Positions 13,415-20,002 of a stretch of 20,002 nt of DNA are shown here, in pieces (position 1 is the stretch's first letter; each line of letters starts with the position of its first letter). The notes beneath the pieces were generated by a model. The model was not told where the DNA came from and ran no database searches. It saw only the letters and a list, made by a program, of their open reading frames with translations. The translations under genes and the position numbers were made by a program. This stretch comes from DASUZB01 sp036377075. GTDB taxonomy: Bacteria; Actinomycetota; CALGFH01. Where the stretch lies: the NCBI GenBank assembly GCA_036377075.1, contig DASUZB010000183.1, forward strand, positions 1-20,002, written 5' to 3'.

Positions 13415-14707
13415 TCACACCTGCTGGGCGGCGGTCTCGGCGACCTCGTGGACGGTGGCGGCGACGGAGTCGGCGCCGCTGGCCGCCACGGCGGCCTGGT
13501 CGGTGATCTCGCGGGTGGTGGTCTCCTGCGTCCTGACGGCGGCCTCGATGGTCGTCTGCTGCCGGCTGATCTCGCCGATGACCTCGCTGATGCGGTCGAT
13601 GGCCTCGATCGCGGCGGCGGTGTCGAGCTGGATGGCGTTGACCCGGCCACGGATGTCCTCGGTCGCCTGCGCCGTCTGCTTGGCCAGCGCCTTCACCTCG
13701 CCGGCGACGACCGCGAAGCCCCTGCCGGCGTCGCCGGCGCGGGCCGCCTCGATGGTGGCGTTGAGCGCCAGCAGGTTGGTCTGCCCGGCGATCCCGGTGA
13801 TCATCTGGACCACCTCGCCGATCTCCGCGCTGGACGTGCCCAGCCGGGTGACGGCCTGGTTGGTCTGCTCGGCGGTGGTGACCACCGTCCCGGCGACCAG
13901 CGAGGCCCGCTTGGCGCTGCCGGCGATCTCCCGGGCGGAGGTGTCGAGCTTCGCGGCGCCGGCGGCGATCGCCTGCAGGCAGGCGGCCACCTCGGCGGCG
14001 ACCGCGTCGGCCCTGACGGCCTGCTCGCCGAGCCGCCGTGCCAGTGCCTGCCCCGCGGCCGCCCTGGCGGCGTGCTCCTCGGTGACGAGGCTCTGCTCCC
14101 TGGCGGCGAGATCGGCGGCCTCGCGCTCCTTGGTGGTGGCCAGCTCGGCCTGCTCGACGGCGGCCTGCGCGGTTTCGGCGAACCGCCACAGCGACACCTG
14201 GACGGCGCTGGCGGCCAGCACGAAGCCGGCGTGGATGACCATCTGGGAGAGCCCGGCGCGCGCGTCCGGCGCGTCGCTGTAGACCGCGCGCGGGTTGATC
14301 ACGCTCAGCAGGCCGTGGTGCACCACCACGTAGCCCAGCGCCAGCAGGAACGGCCGCCAGTCCTGGTACAGCGCGATCAGCGCGAGGACCACGAAGAAGT
14401 GGAAGTGCATCGCCGTGCGGCCGCCGCTCAGGTGGACCAGCTCCGCCGAGCAGGTGAGCAGCCCGAACGCGGTGAAGGTGGAGCGTGCCGTGCGGTTGAA
14501 CCGGTCGCTGGAGGCCAGCCAGGCGAACAGCCCGATCACGCCGAGCTCGAGCAGCACGTGCGGCGCCGGGTTGGTGAACAGCGCGAGCAGGCCGAGCAGG
14601 GGGACCTGCGCCCACAGCACCCACACCAGGAAGCGGTGCCGCTGGCGCCATGCCTCGGGGGAGAGGCCGGCTCCCTTCGGCAGCCAGGCGGCCAGGGCAA
14701 CGGGCAT
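13415..14707 (-). CDS. Methyl-accepting chemotaxis-type signal transducer with polytopic His-rich membrane domain
   Basis: The protein has 430 residues. I chose the ATG at 14707, which has GCAGGAG about 7 nt upstream; the frame stays open far upstream but only as antisense of the neighbour. Residues about 20-190 contain about six hydrophobic segments with conserved-looking histidines (MHFHFF, VVHHG, VIHAG). No periplasmic ligand domain or clear HAMP is seen. After an Ala/Glu-rich coiled coil, the signalling domain holds the diagnostic hairpin tip GQTNLLALNATIEAARAGDA (about residue 305-325) and GRGFAVVAGEVKALA. The highly conserved tip normally binds CheA/CheW, but no che gene is in view. The cytoplasmic part is somewhat short. 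This membrane-domain type also occurs with other output domains such as GGDEF (from memory). Confidence 0.88.
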   Translation of the reverse strand: MPVALAAWLPKGAGLSPEAWRQRHRFLVWVLWAQVPLLGLLALFTNPAPHVLLELGVIGLFAWLASSDRFNRTARSTFTAFGLLTCSAELVHLSGGRTAMHFHFFVVLALIALYQDWRPFLLALGYVVVHHGLLSVINPRAVYSDAPDARAGLSQMVIHAGFVLAASAVQVSLWRFAETAQAAVEQAELATTKEREAADLAAREQSLVTEEHAARAAAGQALARRLGEQAVRADAVAAEVAACLQAIAAGAAKLDTSAREIAGSAKRASLVAGTVVTTAEQTNQAVTRLGTSSAEIGEVVQMITGIAGQTNLLALNATIEAARAGDAGRGFAVVAGEVKALAKQTAQATEDIRGRVNAIQLDTAAAIEAIDRISEVIGEISRQQTTIEAAVRTQETTTREITDQAAVAASGADSVAATVHEVAETAAQQV

Positions 14708-14796
14708 CGCGGTCTCCTGCGAGGCGCAGCGGACGTCTGTCGTCGCAACCTCATCGGCACGCGCGCGGCCTCGCTCAAGGAGGCCGACCGGCGGCC

Positions 14797-15225
14797 CTAC
14801 ATGGAGGGCATGAGCCCGAGCTGCATCATCATGCCGGCGACGTCCGGGTGCGTGCTGAACCGCACGATCTTGCCGTGCTCGACGCGGACGAAATAGCTGC
14901 CCCTGCCGAGCACGCTCTTGCCGGTCGGCGGGATCTCCATGCCGCCCATCATCATCGGGCCGGAGTTGGTGCCGGTGAACTCCAGCTCCGCGGCGACGGC
15001 GTCGTCGCCCACCACCCGGTTCGTCTGCTTGACGCGCATGTCGGGAAATGCCGTGAACCATGCCTGCATGTACTGGCGCGCCTGGTCCCTGCTCCGCATC
15101 GGCTCCGGCAGGGTGAGGTCCGTCCAGACGAAGTCCGGGGCCAGCAGGTCCACGAACGCCGCGACGTCGTGGCGGTCCCATGCCGCCATCCCCTGGTCGT
15201 CGAGCTGCTCGATCTCCATCGACAT
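14797..15225 (-). CDS. SnoaL/NTF2-like polyketide-cyclase family protein
   Basis: The protein has 142 residues. I chose the ATG at 15225 (MSMEIEQLDDQGMAAWDRHD). The open frame continues upstream into non-coding sequence, and a weak CCAGGAAA precedes this ATG. The cone-shaped NTF2 fold is suggested by the helical start (AAWDRHDVAAFVDLLAPDFVWTD), the PEPMRSRDQARQYMQAWFTAFPDM segment and the strands ELEFTGTNSG, IPPTGKSVLGRGSYFVRVEHGKI. This order and the PPTGK and FRVEHGKI-like motifs are typical of SnoaL-like/ester cyclase proteins. The family includes enzymes and non-catalytic ligand binders, and the active-site acids are not certain here. It ends 90 bp upstream of the MCP gene on the same strand and could be cotranscribed with it. 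Confidence 0.82.
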   Translation of the reverse strand: MSMEIEQLDDQGMAAWDRHDVAAFVDLLAPDFVWTDLTLPEPMRSRDQARQYMQAWFTAFPDMRVKQTNRVVGDDAVAAELEFTGTNSGPMMMGGMEIPPTGKSVLGRGSYFVRVEHGKIVRFSTHPDVAGMMMQLGLMPSM

Positions 15226-15257
15226 TTTCCTGGCCCCCTGGGTCGACACGGTCGGAA

Positions 15258-15288
15258 GTAACCTGACGACGCCCCCACGAGGCGTCAA
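15258..15288 (-). promoter_or_regulatory. Possible promoter for the SnoaL-like gene
   Basis: On the minus strand TTGACG (15288-15283) is followed after 19 nt by GGTTACTT (from 15263). This would start transcription near 15250, about 25 nt before the ATG. The spacing is long, so this is a weak match. A GACGCC/GGCGTC inverted repeat overlaps it. Confidence 0.25.
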
Positions 15289-15583
15289 GGTGAGGAATTC
15301 GCAGGGCAGCGCGAACCCCCTGATAGGCGAATGGGGCATCCCGGCATTTCCCGGACCTGGCGACCATGCTGGTCGGGTGGTGGGCGGCGTGCCGGCACCC
15401 GCCGCCAGGCGCCGAGCCGGACCCGGAGCCCGCAAGGCGCATGACCAGGCGGCTTGCGCCAGATGGGTTTAACCTGGTCGGATCGGGAGAACAACCCCCT
15501 CGCCGGGCGCCGGTGAGGTGAGCGCCGGCCGGCCGGGCTCAGGCTCGACCCCCTGGGGCGGTTCCGTAGGTTCCTCCCGGCTT
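15289..15583. other. Intergenic region without recognisable gene
   Basis: About 300 bp lie between the SnoaL-like gene's promoter zone and the 3' end of the acyl-CoA synthetase. Both neighbours are on the minus strand. Short open frames lack a ribosome binding site and coding-like codon use. I see no clear promoter or RNA gene here. Confidence 0.4.
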
Positions 15584-15611
15584 CCGGACCCGTCCTCGAC
15601 CCTCGGTCCGG
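15584..15611 (-). terminator. Terminator hairpin after the acyl-CoA synthetase gene
   Basis: CCGGACC (15584-15590) and GGTCCGG (15605-15611) form a perfect 7-bp stem with a 14-nt loop, 39 nt beyond the minus-strand stop at 15651. No T-tract follows. Confidence 0.45.
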
Positions 15612-15650
15612 CCGGTCGGCCCTCGCCTCAGGGCTGAACGGCGTCGCGGC

Positions 15651-17147
15651 TCAGCGCAGCTCGTGGCGCTGCACCTTGCCGAGTGCGTTGCGGGGCAAGG
15701 CATCCAGGTAGCGGACCAGGCGTGGACGCTTGTACGGGGCCAGCCGCTCGGCCGCGAAGGCGAGCAGCTCGTCGGTCGGTGGCGGCGGGCCGGCGGGCAC
15801 CACCCAGGCGGTGACCACCTCGCCCCACTCCTCGGACGGCGTGCCGGTCACCGCGGCCTCGGCCACCGCCGGGTGCGCCTGCAGGACCTCCTCGACCTCG
15901 CGGGGATGGACGTTGTAGCCGCCGGTGATCACCAGCTCCTTGCTGCGCCCTTCGATGCGCAGGTAGCCGTGCTCGTCGAGGCGGCCGAGGTCGCCGCTGC
16001 GGAACCAGCCGTCGGGGTCGAACGCATTGGTCGTGGATTCCGGGTCGCGCCAGTAGCCGTCGAAGACGTTCGGCCCGCGCAGCAGCACCTCCCCCTCGGC
16101 CGAGAGGCGCAACTCCACGCCCGGCAGCGGCAGCCCGACCGTGCCCGGCCGGCGCTCGCCCTCGTAGGGGTTGGAGACGTTCATCAGCGTCTCGGTCATG
16201 CCGTAGCGCTCCAGCACGCGCTGGCCCGACCGCTCCGCGAGGCGCTCGAACAGGGCGGCGGGGAGCGGCGCCGACCCGGAGACGCACAGGCGCAGGCGGC
16301 CGAGCTCGGCCACATGCGGGGAGCCGGCCAGCCGCGCGTACATGGTCGGCACGCCGAAGAACAGGGTGGCGCGGTGCTCGGCGACCGCGCCGAGCACGGC
16401 ATCGGCGTCGAAGCGGGGGAGCAGCACGGCCGACGCCCCGGCGAGCAGGGTGCCGTGCAGCCCGACGGCGAGCCCGTGCACGTGGAACAGGGGAAGGGAC
16501 AGCACCAGGCGGTCCGCCTCGCTCCAGCGCCACGCCAGGCGCACCGCCTCCGCCCCGGCGAGCACGTTGCCGTGGCTGAGCACTGCCCCCTTGGGCGCCC
16601 CGGTGGTGCCCGAGGTGTAGCAGATCAGCGCCGGGTCGTCCGGCCCGGCATGGTCGAGCTCTGCCGCCGGGCCGCCGGGCAGGTCCACCTCCGGGGTGAG
16701 CAGCAGCGCCTCCCCGCCGGCCGCACGCCCGACCATGGCCGCCCGCGACGCGTCGTCGACCAAGGCCGCGCGCGGCTCGGCGTCGCCGACCAGGTGGGCC
16801 AGCTCGCGCTCGCTGTAGGCGGGGTTGGCCGGCACCACCACCAGGCCCAGGCGCAGCGCCGCCAGGTGCACGGCCACCAGCTCCACCGAGGTGGCGGCCG
16901 AGCACACCAGGCGGTCACCCGGCCGCAGGCCGGCCCGCCGCAGCCGGCCGGCGACCACCTGGCTGGCCTCGTCGAGCTCGCCCCTGCCGAGCCAGCCGCG
17001 CCCCGCCTGCCACAGCACTGGCCGCTCCGGCGCCGCGGCGGCCCGCCGGCCCCACGCCGCCGCCAGGCTCCCTTCGGCGAGCAGGTCGACCTCGTCAGGG
17101 TCCGTCCCGGCGGGCAGGTGGGCGGCCCATGCCGGCGGCCCACCCAT
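15651..17147 (-). CDS. MatB-like acyl-CoA (malonyl-CoA) synthetase, AMP-forming
   Basis: The protein has 498 residues. I chose the ATG at 17147 (MGGPPAWAAHLP), two bases after the upstream stop. It is a full ANL-superfamily adenylating enzyme: P-loop YTSGTTGAPKG (177-187), LPLFHVHGL (218-226), SGSAPL (290-295), A5 motif ERYGMTET (313-320), A7 GWFRSGDLG (380-388), hinge GRSKELVITGGYNVHP (400-415), and catalytic lysine K491 in PRNALGKVQ. The run MTETLMNVSNPYEGERRPGTVG closely matches malonyl-CoA synthetase MatB (and ACSF3), whose consensus is MTETxMNTSNPYxGxRxPGTVG. Malonate or methylmalonate is therefore the best substrate guess. Other short acids remain possible because I did not verify the carboxylate-binding arginines. 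It would act in the cytosol, using ATP and CoA. No malonate transporter, decarboxylase or polyketide gene is nearby. Confidence 0.87.
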   Translation of the reverse strand: MGGPPAWAAHLPAGTDPDEVDLLAEGSLAAAWGRRAAAAPERPVLWQAGRGWLGRGELDEASQVVAGRLRRAGLRPGDRLVCSAATSVELVAVHLAALRLGLVVVPANPAYSERELAHLVGDAEPRAALVDDASRAAMVGRAAGGEALLLTPEVDLPGGPAAELDHAGPDDPALICYTSGTTGAPKGAVLSHGNVLAGAEAVRLAWRWSEADRLVLSLPLFHVHGLAVGLHGTLLAGASAVLLPRFDADAVLGAVAEHRATLFFGVPTMYARLAGSPHVAELGRLRLCVSGSAPLPAALFERLAERSGQRVLERYGMTETLMNVSNPYEGERRPGTVGLPLPGVELRLSAEGEVLLRGPNVFDGYWRDPESTTNAFDPDGWFRSGDLGRLDEHGYLRIEGRSKELVITGGYNVHPREVEEVLQAHPAVAEAAVTGTPSEEWGEVVTAWVVPAGPPPPTDELLAFAAERLAPYKRPRLVRYLDALPRNALGKVQRHELR

Positions 17148-17149
17148 CG

Positions 17150-17434
17150 CTAGCCCGGCCTCGTGGTGCTGGTGGTGCTGCTCGACGTGGTGGTCGTGCC
17201 CGGCGGCGTGCCGGGGCCCCCGCCCGGGCCCACCCCGCCGGACGGGCACCCCTCGCCGCTGTCGAACGAGACCACGCAGCCACCGCGGCGCAGGTTGGCC
17301 TCGACGCCGCCGTGCAGGAGCATGAAGCCGACCGAGACCAGCAGGGCCACCACCGCGACCATCAGCGCGTAGGTGACCGCCGTCGCCCCACGCTCGGCGG
17401 TTCCGGTCTCGGCCGGGGGGCGCGTCCTGCTCAT
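17150..17434 (-). CDS. Flp/TadE-type pilin-like small membrane protein
   Basis: The protein has 94 residues. I prefer the ATG at 17434 (MSRTRPPAETGTAERGATAV); the longer frame from 17497 has an unlikely extension. ERGATAVTYALMVAVVALLV has the layout of a class IVb (Flp/Tad) prepilin: a short basic leader, a glycine (G16), then a hydrophobic helix. The usual glutamate at position +5 (AVEY) is Thr here (T21). The rest is a short domain with two cysteines (GGCVVSF and GEGC) and a Gly/Pro- then Thr/Ser-rich tail (TTTTSSSTTSTTRPG). No prepilin peptidase or Tad ATPase is in view. It may be a pseudopilin or merely a small anchored surface protein. The acyl-CoA synthetase starts two bases after its stop, so the two are very probably cotranscribed. 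Confidence 0.68.
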   Translation of the reverse strand: MSRTRPPAETGTAERGATAVTYALMVAVVALLVSVGFMLLHGGVEANLRRGGCVVSFDSGEGCPSGGVGPGGGPGTPPGTTTTSSSTTSTTRPG

Positions 17435-17542
17435 TGCCACGTCTCCAGTCCGGACTGTATGCAGCGGGCTGTCCGGCGGCCCGGATCTTAGTGGCATGTC
17501 CGGTGCATGACTACCGCTCGCGCAACGGAAATCGTTACGGTC

Positions 17543-17557
17543 CCGCCGTGCCGGCGG
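17543..17557 (-). terminator. Short hairpin just after the histidine kinase stop
   Basis: CCGCCG/CGGCGG (17543-17548 with 17552-17557, 3-nt loop) begins 3 nt past the kinase stop on the minus strand. A short GATTT run lies 9-13 nt downstream. It would separate the kinase transcript from the pilin-like gene, whose promoter must lie within 17435-17560. Confidence 0.4.
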
Positions 17558-17560
17558 ACC

Positions 17561-19861
17561 TCACGCGGAGGCGGCCGCCGACCGCTGGCCGGCGCCCGCC
17601 TCCGCGGCCGCCAGGGGCAGGCGCAGGGTGAAGGTCGAGCCCTGGTGCAGCACGCTCGACGCCTCGATCTCCCCGCCCATCGCCCTGGCCAGCTCCCTGG
17701 CGATGTACAGCCCGAGGCCGGTGCCGCTGGTGGTCATCGTCATGGGGTCGTCGACGCGGTGGAACTTGTCGAAGATGCGCTCCAGCTCCTCCCGGGGGAT
17801 GCCGCGGCCGTGGTCGATCACCGACGCCCGCGCCCAGCCGCCGTCCTGGTCGACCCGGAACACCACCTGCTGGTCCGCCGGCGAGTACTTGTGCGCGTTG
17901 GACAGCAGGTTGGCGAGGACCTGGCCGAGGCGCATCGGGTCGGCGTCGACCTCGACCGGCTCGGCGGGCAGCTCGAGGGTGAGCCGGGCCGGCTCCCGCA
18001 GCCAGTCGGCCGCCGCGGCGCGGGCGGCGCGCACCAGGTCGAGGCGCTCCAGCTTCAGCCCGGGCACGGCGGAGTCCGGCCGCCCCGACGAGATTCGTGA
18101 CGCGAGCAGCAGGTCCTCGATCAGCCGGGCCATGTGCTCCGCCCGCTCGGCCATCACCCGCAGGATCTCCTGGCGCTTCTCGGGGGACAGCTTGTCGCCC
18201 TTGATGCGCAGCAGCTCCACGTAGCCCTTGATGGGCGTGATCGGAGTGCGCAGCTCGTGCGAGACCGTGGCGACGAAGTCGGCCTTGAGCCGCTCGGTCT
18301 GCTTGATCGCGGTGACGTCGTGCACGATCACCACGTCGGTGGTCCAGGAGCCCTGGTCGAACACGAGCGAGTGGTTGCAGCGCAGCCAGCGCTCCAGGCC
18401 CTCGGTGGTGTGGACGCGGACCTCGGCGGAGGCCCTCGGGTTGTCCGGTCCGGTCTCCGCCAGCAGGGTCTCCAGCGTGACCTGGTGGCCGCTCGGGTCG
18501 GGGCCGGCGAGCCACTCGTTGTAGGCGAGGCCGACCGCCTCCTCGGCCGCCACCCCCGTGATCCGCTCCATCGCCTGGTTCCACAGGCGCACGCGCCCCT
18601 TGCCGTCGAGCAGCAGGATGCCATCGCTGGAGAGGCCAAGAATCTGCTCGAGCTTGGACTTCTCCTCGTTGATCTGGGCGAGCTTGGTGGCGTTGGAGAT
18701 CGACACCGCCAGCCCCGACGCGAGCGGCGAGAGGAGCTGCGGGTCGCGGCTGGTGAACCGCGTCGGGGCGCGGGTCAGGCGGCGGTGCCCCGGCTCGCGG
18801 TTGCCGAGCAGGATCACGCCGTGGTGCCTGCCCTGGGCGACCAGCGGCGCGGCGAGCACCTCGAGCCAGCCGGCCGGGGCGTCGTCGCGGCCGGCGAGGA
18901 CCGGGTGCATCGAGTCGCCGAGCAGCCGCAGCGCCTCGAGGTCGGCATCGCTCGCCGAACCGTAGCGGAAGCCGTCGGCGTCGTGGATCGCGCCGAACGG
19001 GCGGCTCACCCCCGAGGCGAACAGCAGGCGCGCCTCGGCGGCGCCGAACAGCCGCGCCACCCGCGGCAGCACCACCGGCAGCACGTCGTCGAGGACCAGC
19101 GACGAGGAGAGGGACTGCCCGATCTCGTAGAGGTTCTGGAAGCGGTCGCGCTCCTCGGTCTCGCGGGCGGCCTGCTGGTAGGCGAGGTAGAGGGTGGCCA
19201 CCGGCAGCAGGACCGCCGGCAGCACCACCGGGGCGCGCAGCCACAGCGCCACCCCGATGATGCCGACCGAGGCGTTGCCGAGGAAGGTCAGGGTGGAGGT
19301 CTTGGACGACTCGCCGACCACCTCGCGCGCCGACCGCTCCTCCACGGTCGCGATCAGCTGGCTGATCAGCAGGAGGTTGAGCAGCGCGAAGGTGGCCACC
19401 GCGAAGGCCATCGCGACCACGCTGCGCGGCGCGAGCGGGGCGCCGGGGTCGGCCGCGATGTGGTAGAGCGCCACCGCCGGGCCCAGCGCCGTGCCGTACA
19501 TGCCCGCGTTGAACAGCACCTTGACCGGCGCCCGGCGCAGCATCGCCTGGGCGAGCAGCAGCCCGGCGAGGGACACCAGCATGGCCGGCCCCGCCGGGAG
19601 CAGGGCGGTGTTGGCCACCAGCATGCTCTCGTACAGCGACAGCGACTCCAGCGCGCCGCGGTGGCGCAGCCGCAGGCCGCCGAGCTCGGACGCGGTGGTG
19701 AGGGCGAGCAGCGTGGCCACCTTGGTGGGCTCGCCGCCGCCGAGGCGGCCCGGCTCGATCGCCACCACCGCGGCGGTGGCGGCCGCGCCGGCCACCACCA
19801 CCATGACGATGAAGCGCCTGAGCCTCGGCGGTACCACCGCCGACGTGGTCCCCGCCGTCAC
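17561..19861 (-). CDS. Membrane sensor histidine kinase (polytopic N-terminus, GAF, PAS, HisKA, HATPase_c)
   Basis: The protein has 766 residues. Residues about 15-225 hold about six to seven TM segments, similar in feel to MASE-type integral sensor domains. A GAF domain follows (about 240-395, NLYEIGQSLSSSLVLDDVLP start), then a PAS domain (about 405-525, ILGLSSDGILLLDGKGRVRLWN). The HisKA domain has the phospho-accepting H535 in FVATVSHELRTPITPIKGY. The HATPase_c domain has the N box NLLSNAHKYSP (about 650-660), G1 DHGRGIP (about 680-686), F box FDKFHR and G2 GTGLGLYI (about 710-717). All catalytic boxes are intact. The GTG start at 19861 overlaps the upstream stop as GTGA, which supports translational coupling. 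An ATG at residue 20 is a weaker alternative because it would cut the first TM. No response regulator is adjacent downstream, so the partner is unknown. Confidence 0.92.
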   Translation of the reverse strand: MTAGTTSAVVPPRLRRFIVMVVVAGAAATAAVVAIEPGRLGGGEPTKVATLLALTTASELGGLRLRHRGALESLSLYESMLVANTALLPAGPAMLVSLAGLLLAQAMLRRAPVKVLFNAGMYGTALGPAVALYHIAADPGAPLAPRSVVAMAFAVATFALLNLLLISQLIATVEERSAREVVGESSKTSTLTFLGNASVGIIGVALWLRAPVVLPAVLLPVATLYLAYQQAARETEERDRFQNLYEIGQSLSSSLVLDDVLPVVLPRVARLFGAAEARLLFASGVSRPFGAIHDADGFRYGSASDADLEALRLLGDSMHPVLAGRDDAPAGWLEVLAAPLVAQGRHHGVILLGNREPGHRRLTRAPTRFTSRDPQLLSPLASGLAVSISNATKLAQINEEKSKLEQILGLSSDGILLLDGKGRVRLWNQAMERITGVAAEEAVGLAYNEWLAGPDPSGHQVTLETLLAETGPDNPRASAEVRVHTTEGLERWLRCNHSLVFDQGSWTTDVVIVHDVTAIKQTERLKADFVATVSHELRTPITPIKGYVELLRIKGDKLSPEKRQEILRVMAERAEHMARLIEDLLLASRISSGRPDSAVPGLKLERLDLVRAARAAAADWLREPARLTLELPAEPVEVDADPMRLGQVLANLLSNAHKYSPADQQVVFRVDQDGGWARASVIDHGRGIPREELERIFDKFHRVDDPMTMTTSGTGLGLYIARELARAMGGEIEASSVLHQGSTFTLRLPLAAAEAGAGQRSAAASA

Positions 19862-20002
19862 ACGCCGTGCACCCGGGTGCGGCGCGGCCTGGGTGCGGAC
19901 TGCTCCATGACGACGTCGGGCTCGGTAGTGGTCACGACGGAGCAGGTCCGTACGTGCCAGGCGACCCGGCGGAGACGGGCACGGCGGCGCGCCCAGGTGC
20001 GC
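19858..20002 (-). CDS. 3' end of a gene upstream of the histidine kinase (partial)
   Basis: A minus-strand frame is open from the window edge to a TGA at 19860-19858. It encodes about 47 residues ending in CSVVTTTEPDVVMEQSAPRP, then RRTRVHGV. Third codon positions are mostly G or C, as in the neighbours. Its stop overlaps the kinase's GTG start in a GTGA arrangement, typical of operons. The visible part is Arg-rich then polar, and I do not recognise it. The main alternative is a non-coding leader of the kinase gene. Confidence 0.5.
   Translation of the reverse strand, partial: RTWARRRARLRRVAWHVRTCSVVTTTEPDVVMEQSAPRPRRTRVHGV

Noticed and set aside
11845..13650. A 601-codon minus-strand open frame opposite the TPR array.
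   Set aside because: It mirrors the 126-bp repeat of the real NB-ARC-TPR gene, has no ribosome binding site and shows only repeat-derived periodicity.
14708..15442. A 675-residue version of the MCP starting far upstream, at 15442.
   Set aside because: The extra residues are out-of-frame reading of the SnoaL-like gene and lack membrane or signal features. The ATG at 14707 has a good ribosome binding site and a natural start.
17535..19244. A 569-codon open frame on the same strand as the histidine kinase.
   Set aside because: It is a frame-shifted reading of the kinase gene, rich in Arg, Ala, Gly and Pro; the kinase frame holds all catalytic motifs.

Overview
This is a very GC-rich window with a strong G/C bias at third codon positions. 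The gene families point to an actinobacterium (Actinomycetota), probably a soil or otherwise environmental lineage: a DUF4328-fused Ser/Thr kinase, a DUF3618 protein, an actinobacterial Holin-X protein, GAF-ANTAR, a DUF3558-like protein, and NB-ARC with kinesin-light-chain type TPRs. No species can be assigned from the sequence alone. I see no rRNA, tRNA, CRISPR array, insertion sequence, phage structural gene or attachment site. The window is chromosome-like and rich in signalling and envelope genes.

Region 1 (1-5292). A 5'-truncated Ser/Thr kinase converges on the remnant of a LuxR-type ATPase regulator, which loses its reading frame and most of its length. A lower-GC intergenic stretch then precedes a secreted vanadium-haloperoxidase/PAP2-type protein and a membrane-anchored DUF3558-like protein. 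These two converge on a small secreted Thr-rich protein. Both convergent pairs share one CTAG as stop codon on both strands.

Region 2 (5293-9300). A roughly 520-bp non-coding stretch rich in inverted repeats leads into a GAF-ANTAR regulator. A strong 13-bp hairpin separates it from a minus-strand operon of four small membrane or amphipathic proteins: a 4-TM unknown, a YtxH/DUF883-like protein, a Holin-X protein and a DUF3618 protein. The last three overlap. A decayed DUF4383 gene lies directly upstream on the same strand, so the operon probably once had a fifth member.

Region 3 (9301-13290, plus strand). Three small genes come first: a conserved actinobacterial protein of unknown role, a histidine-phosphatase-family protein, and a basic protein with a Rho-N/SAP-like tail. 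They are followed by an 802-residue NB-ARC STAND protein carrying eight full 42-residue TPRs. The last two genes have leaders with predicted hairpins. The TPR array has a 75-bp exact internal duplication.

Region 4 (13415-20002, minus strand). It holds an orphan methyl-accepting protein with a His-rich polytopic membrane domain, a SnoaL/NTF2-like protein, and a MatB-like acyl-CoA synthetase two bases downstream of an Flp-pilin-like small protein. A large membrane GAF-PAS histidine kinase follows, whose GTG start overlaps the stop of a gene running off the window.

Taken together, the window concentrates environmental sensing (Ser/Thr kinase, ANTAR, STAND, MCP, histidine kinase) and envelope proteins. 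Few obvious partners are adjacent: there is no response regulator, CheA/CheW, other pilus gene or malonate gene in view.
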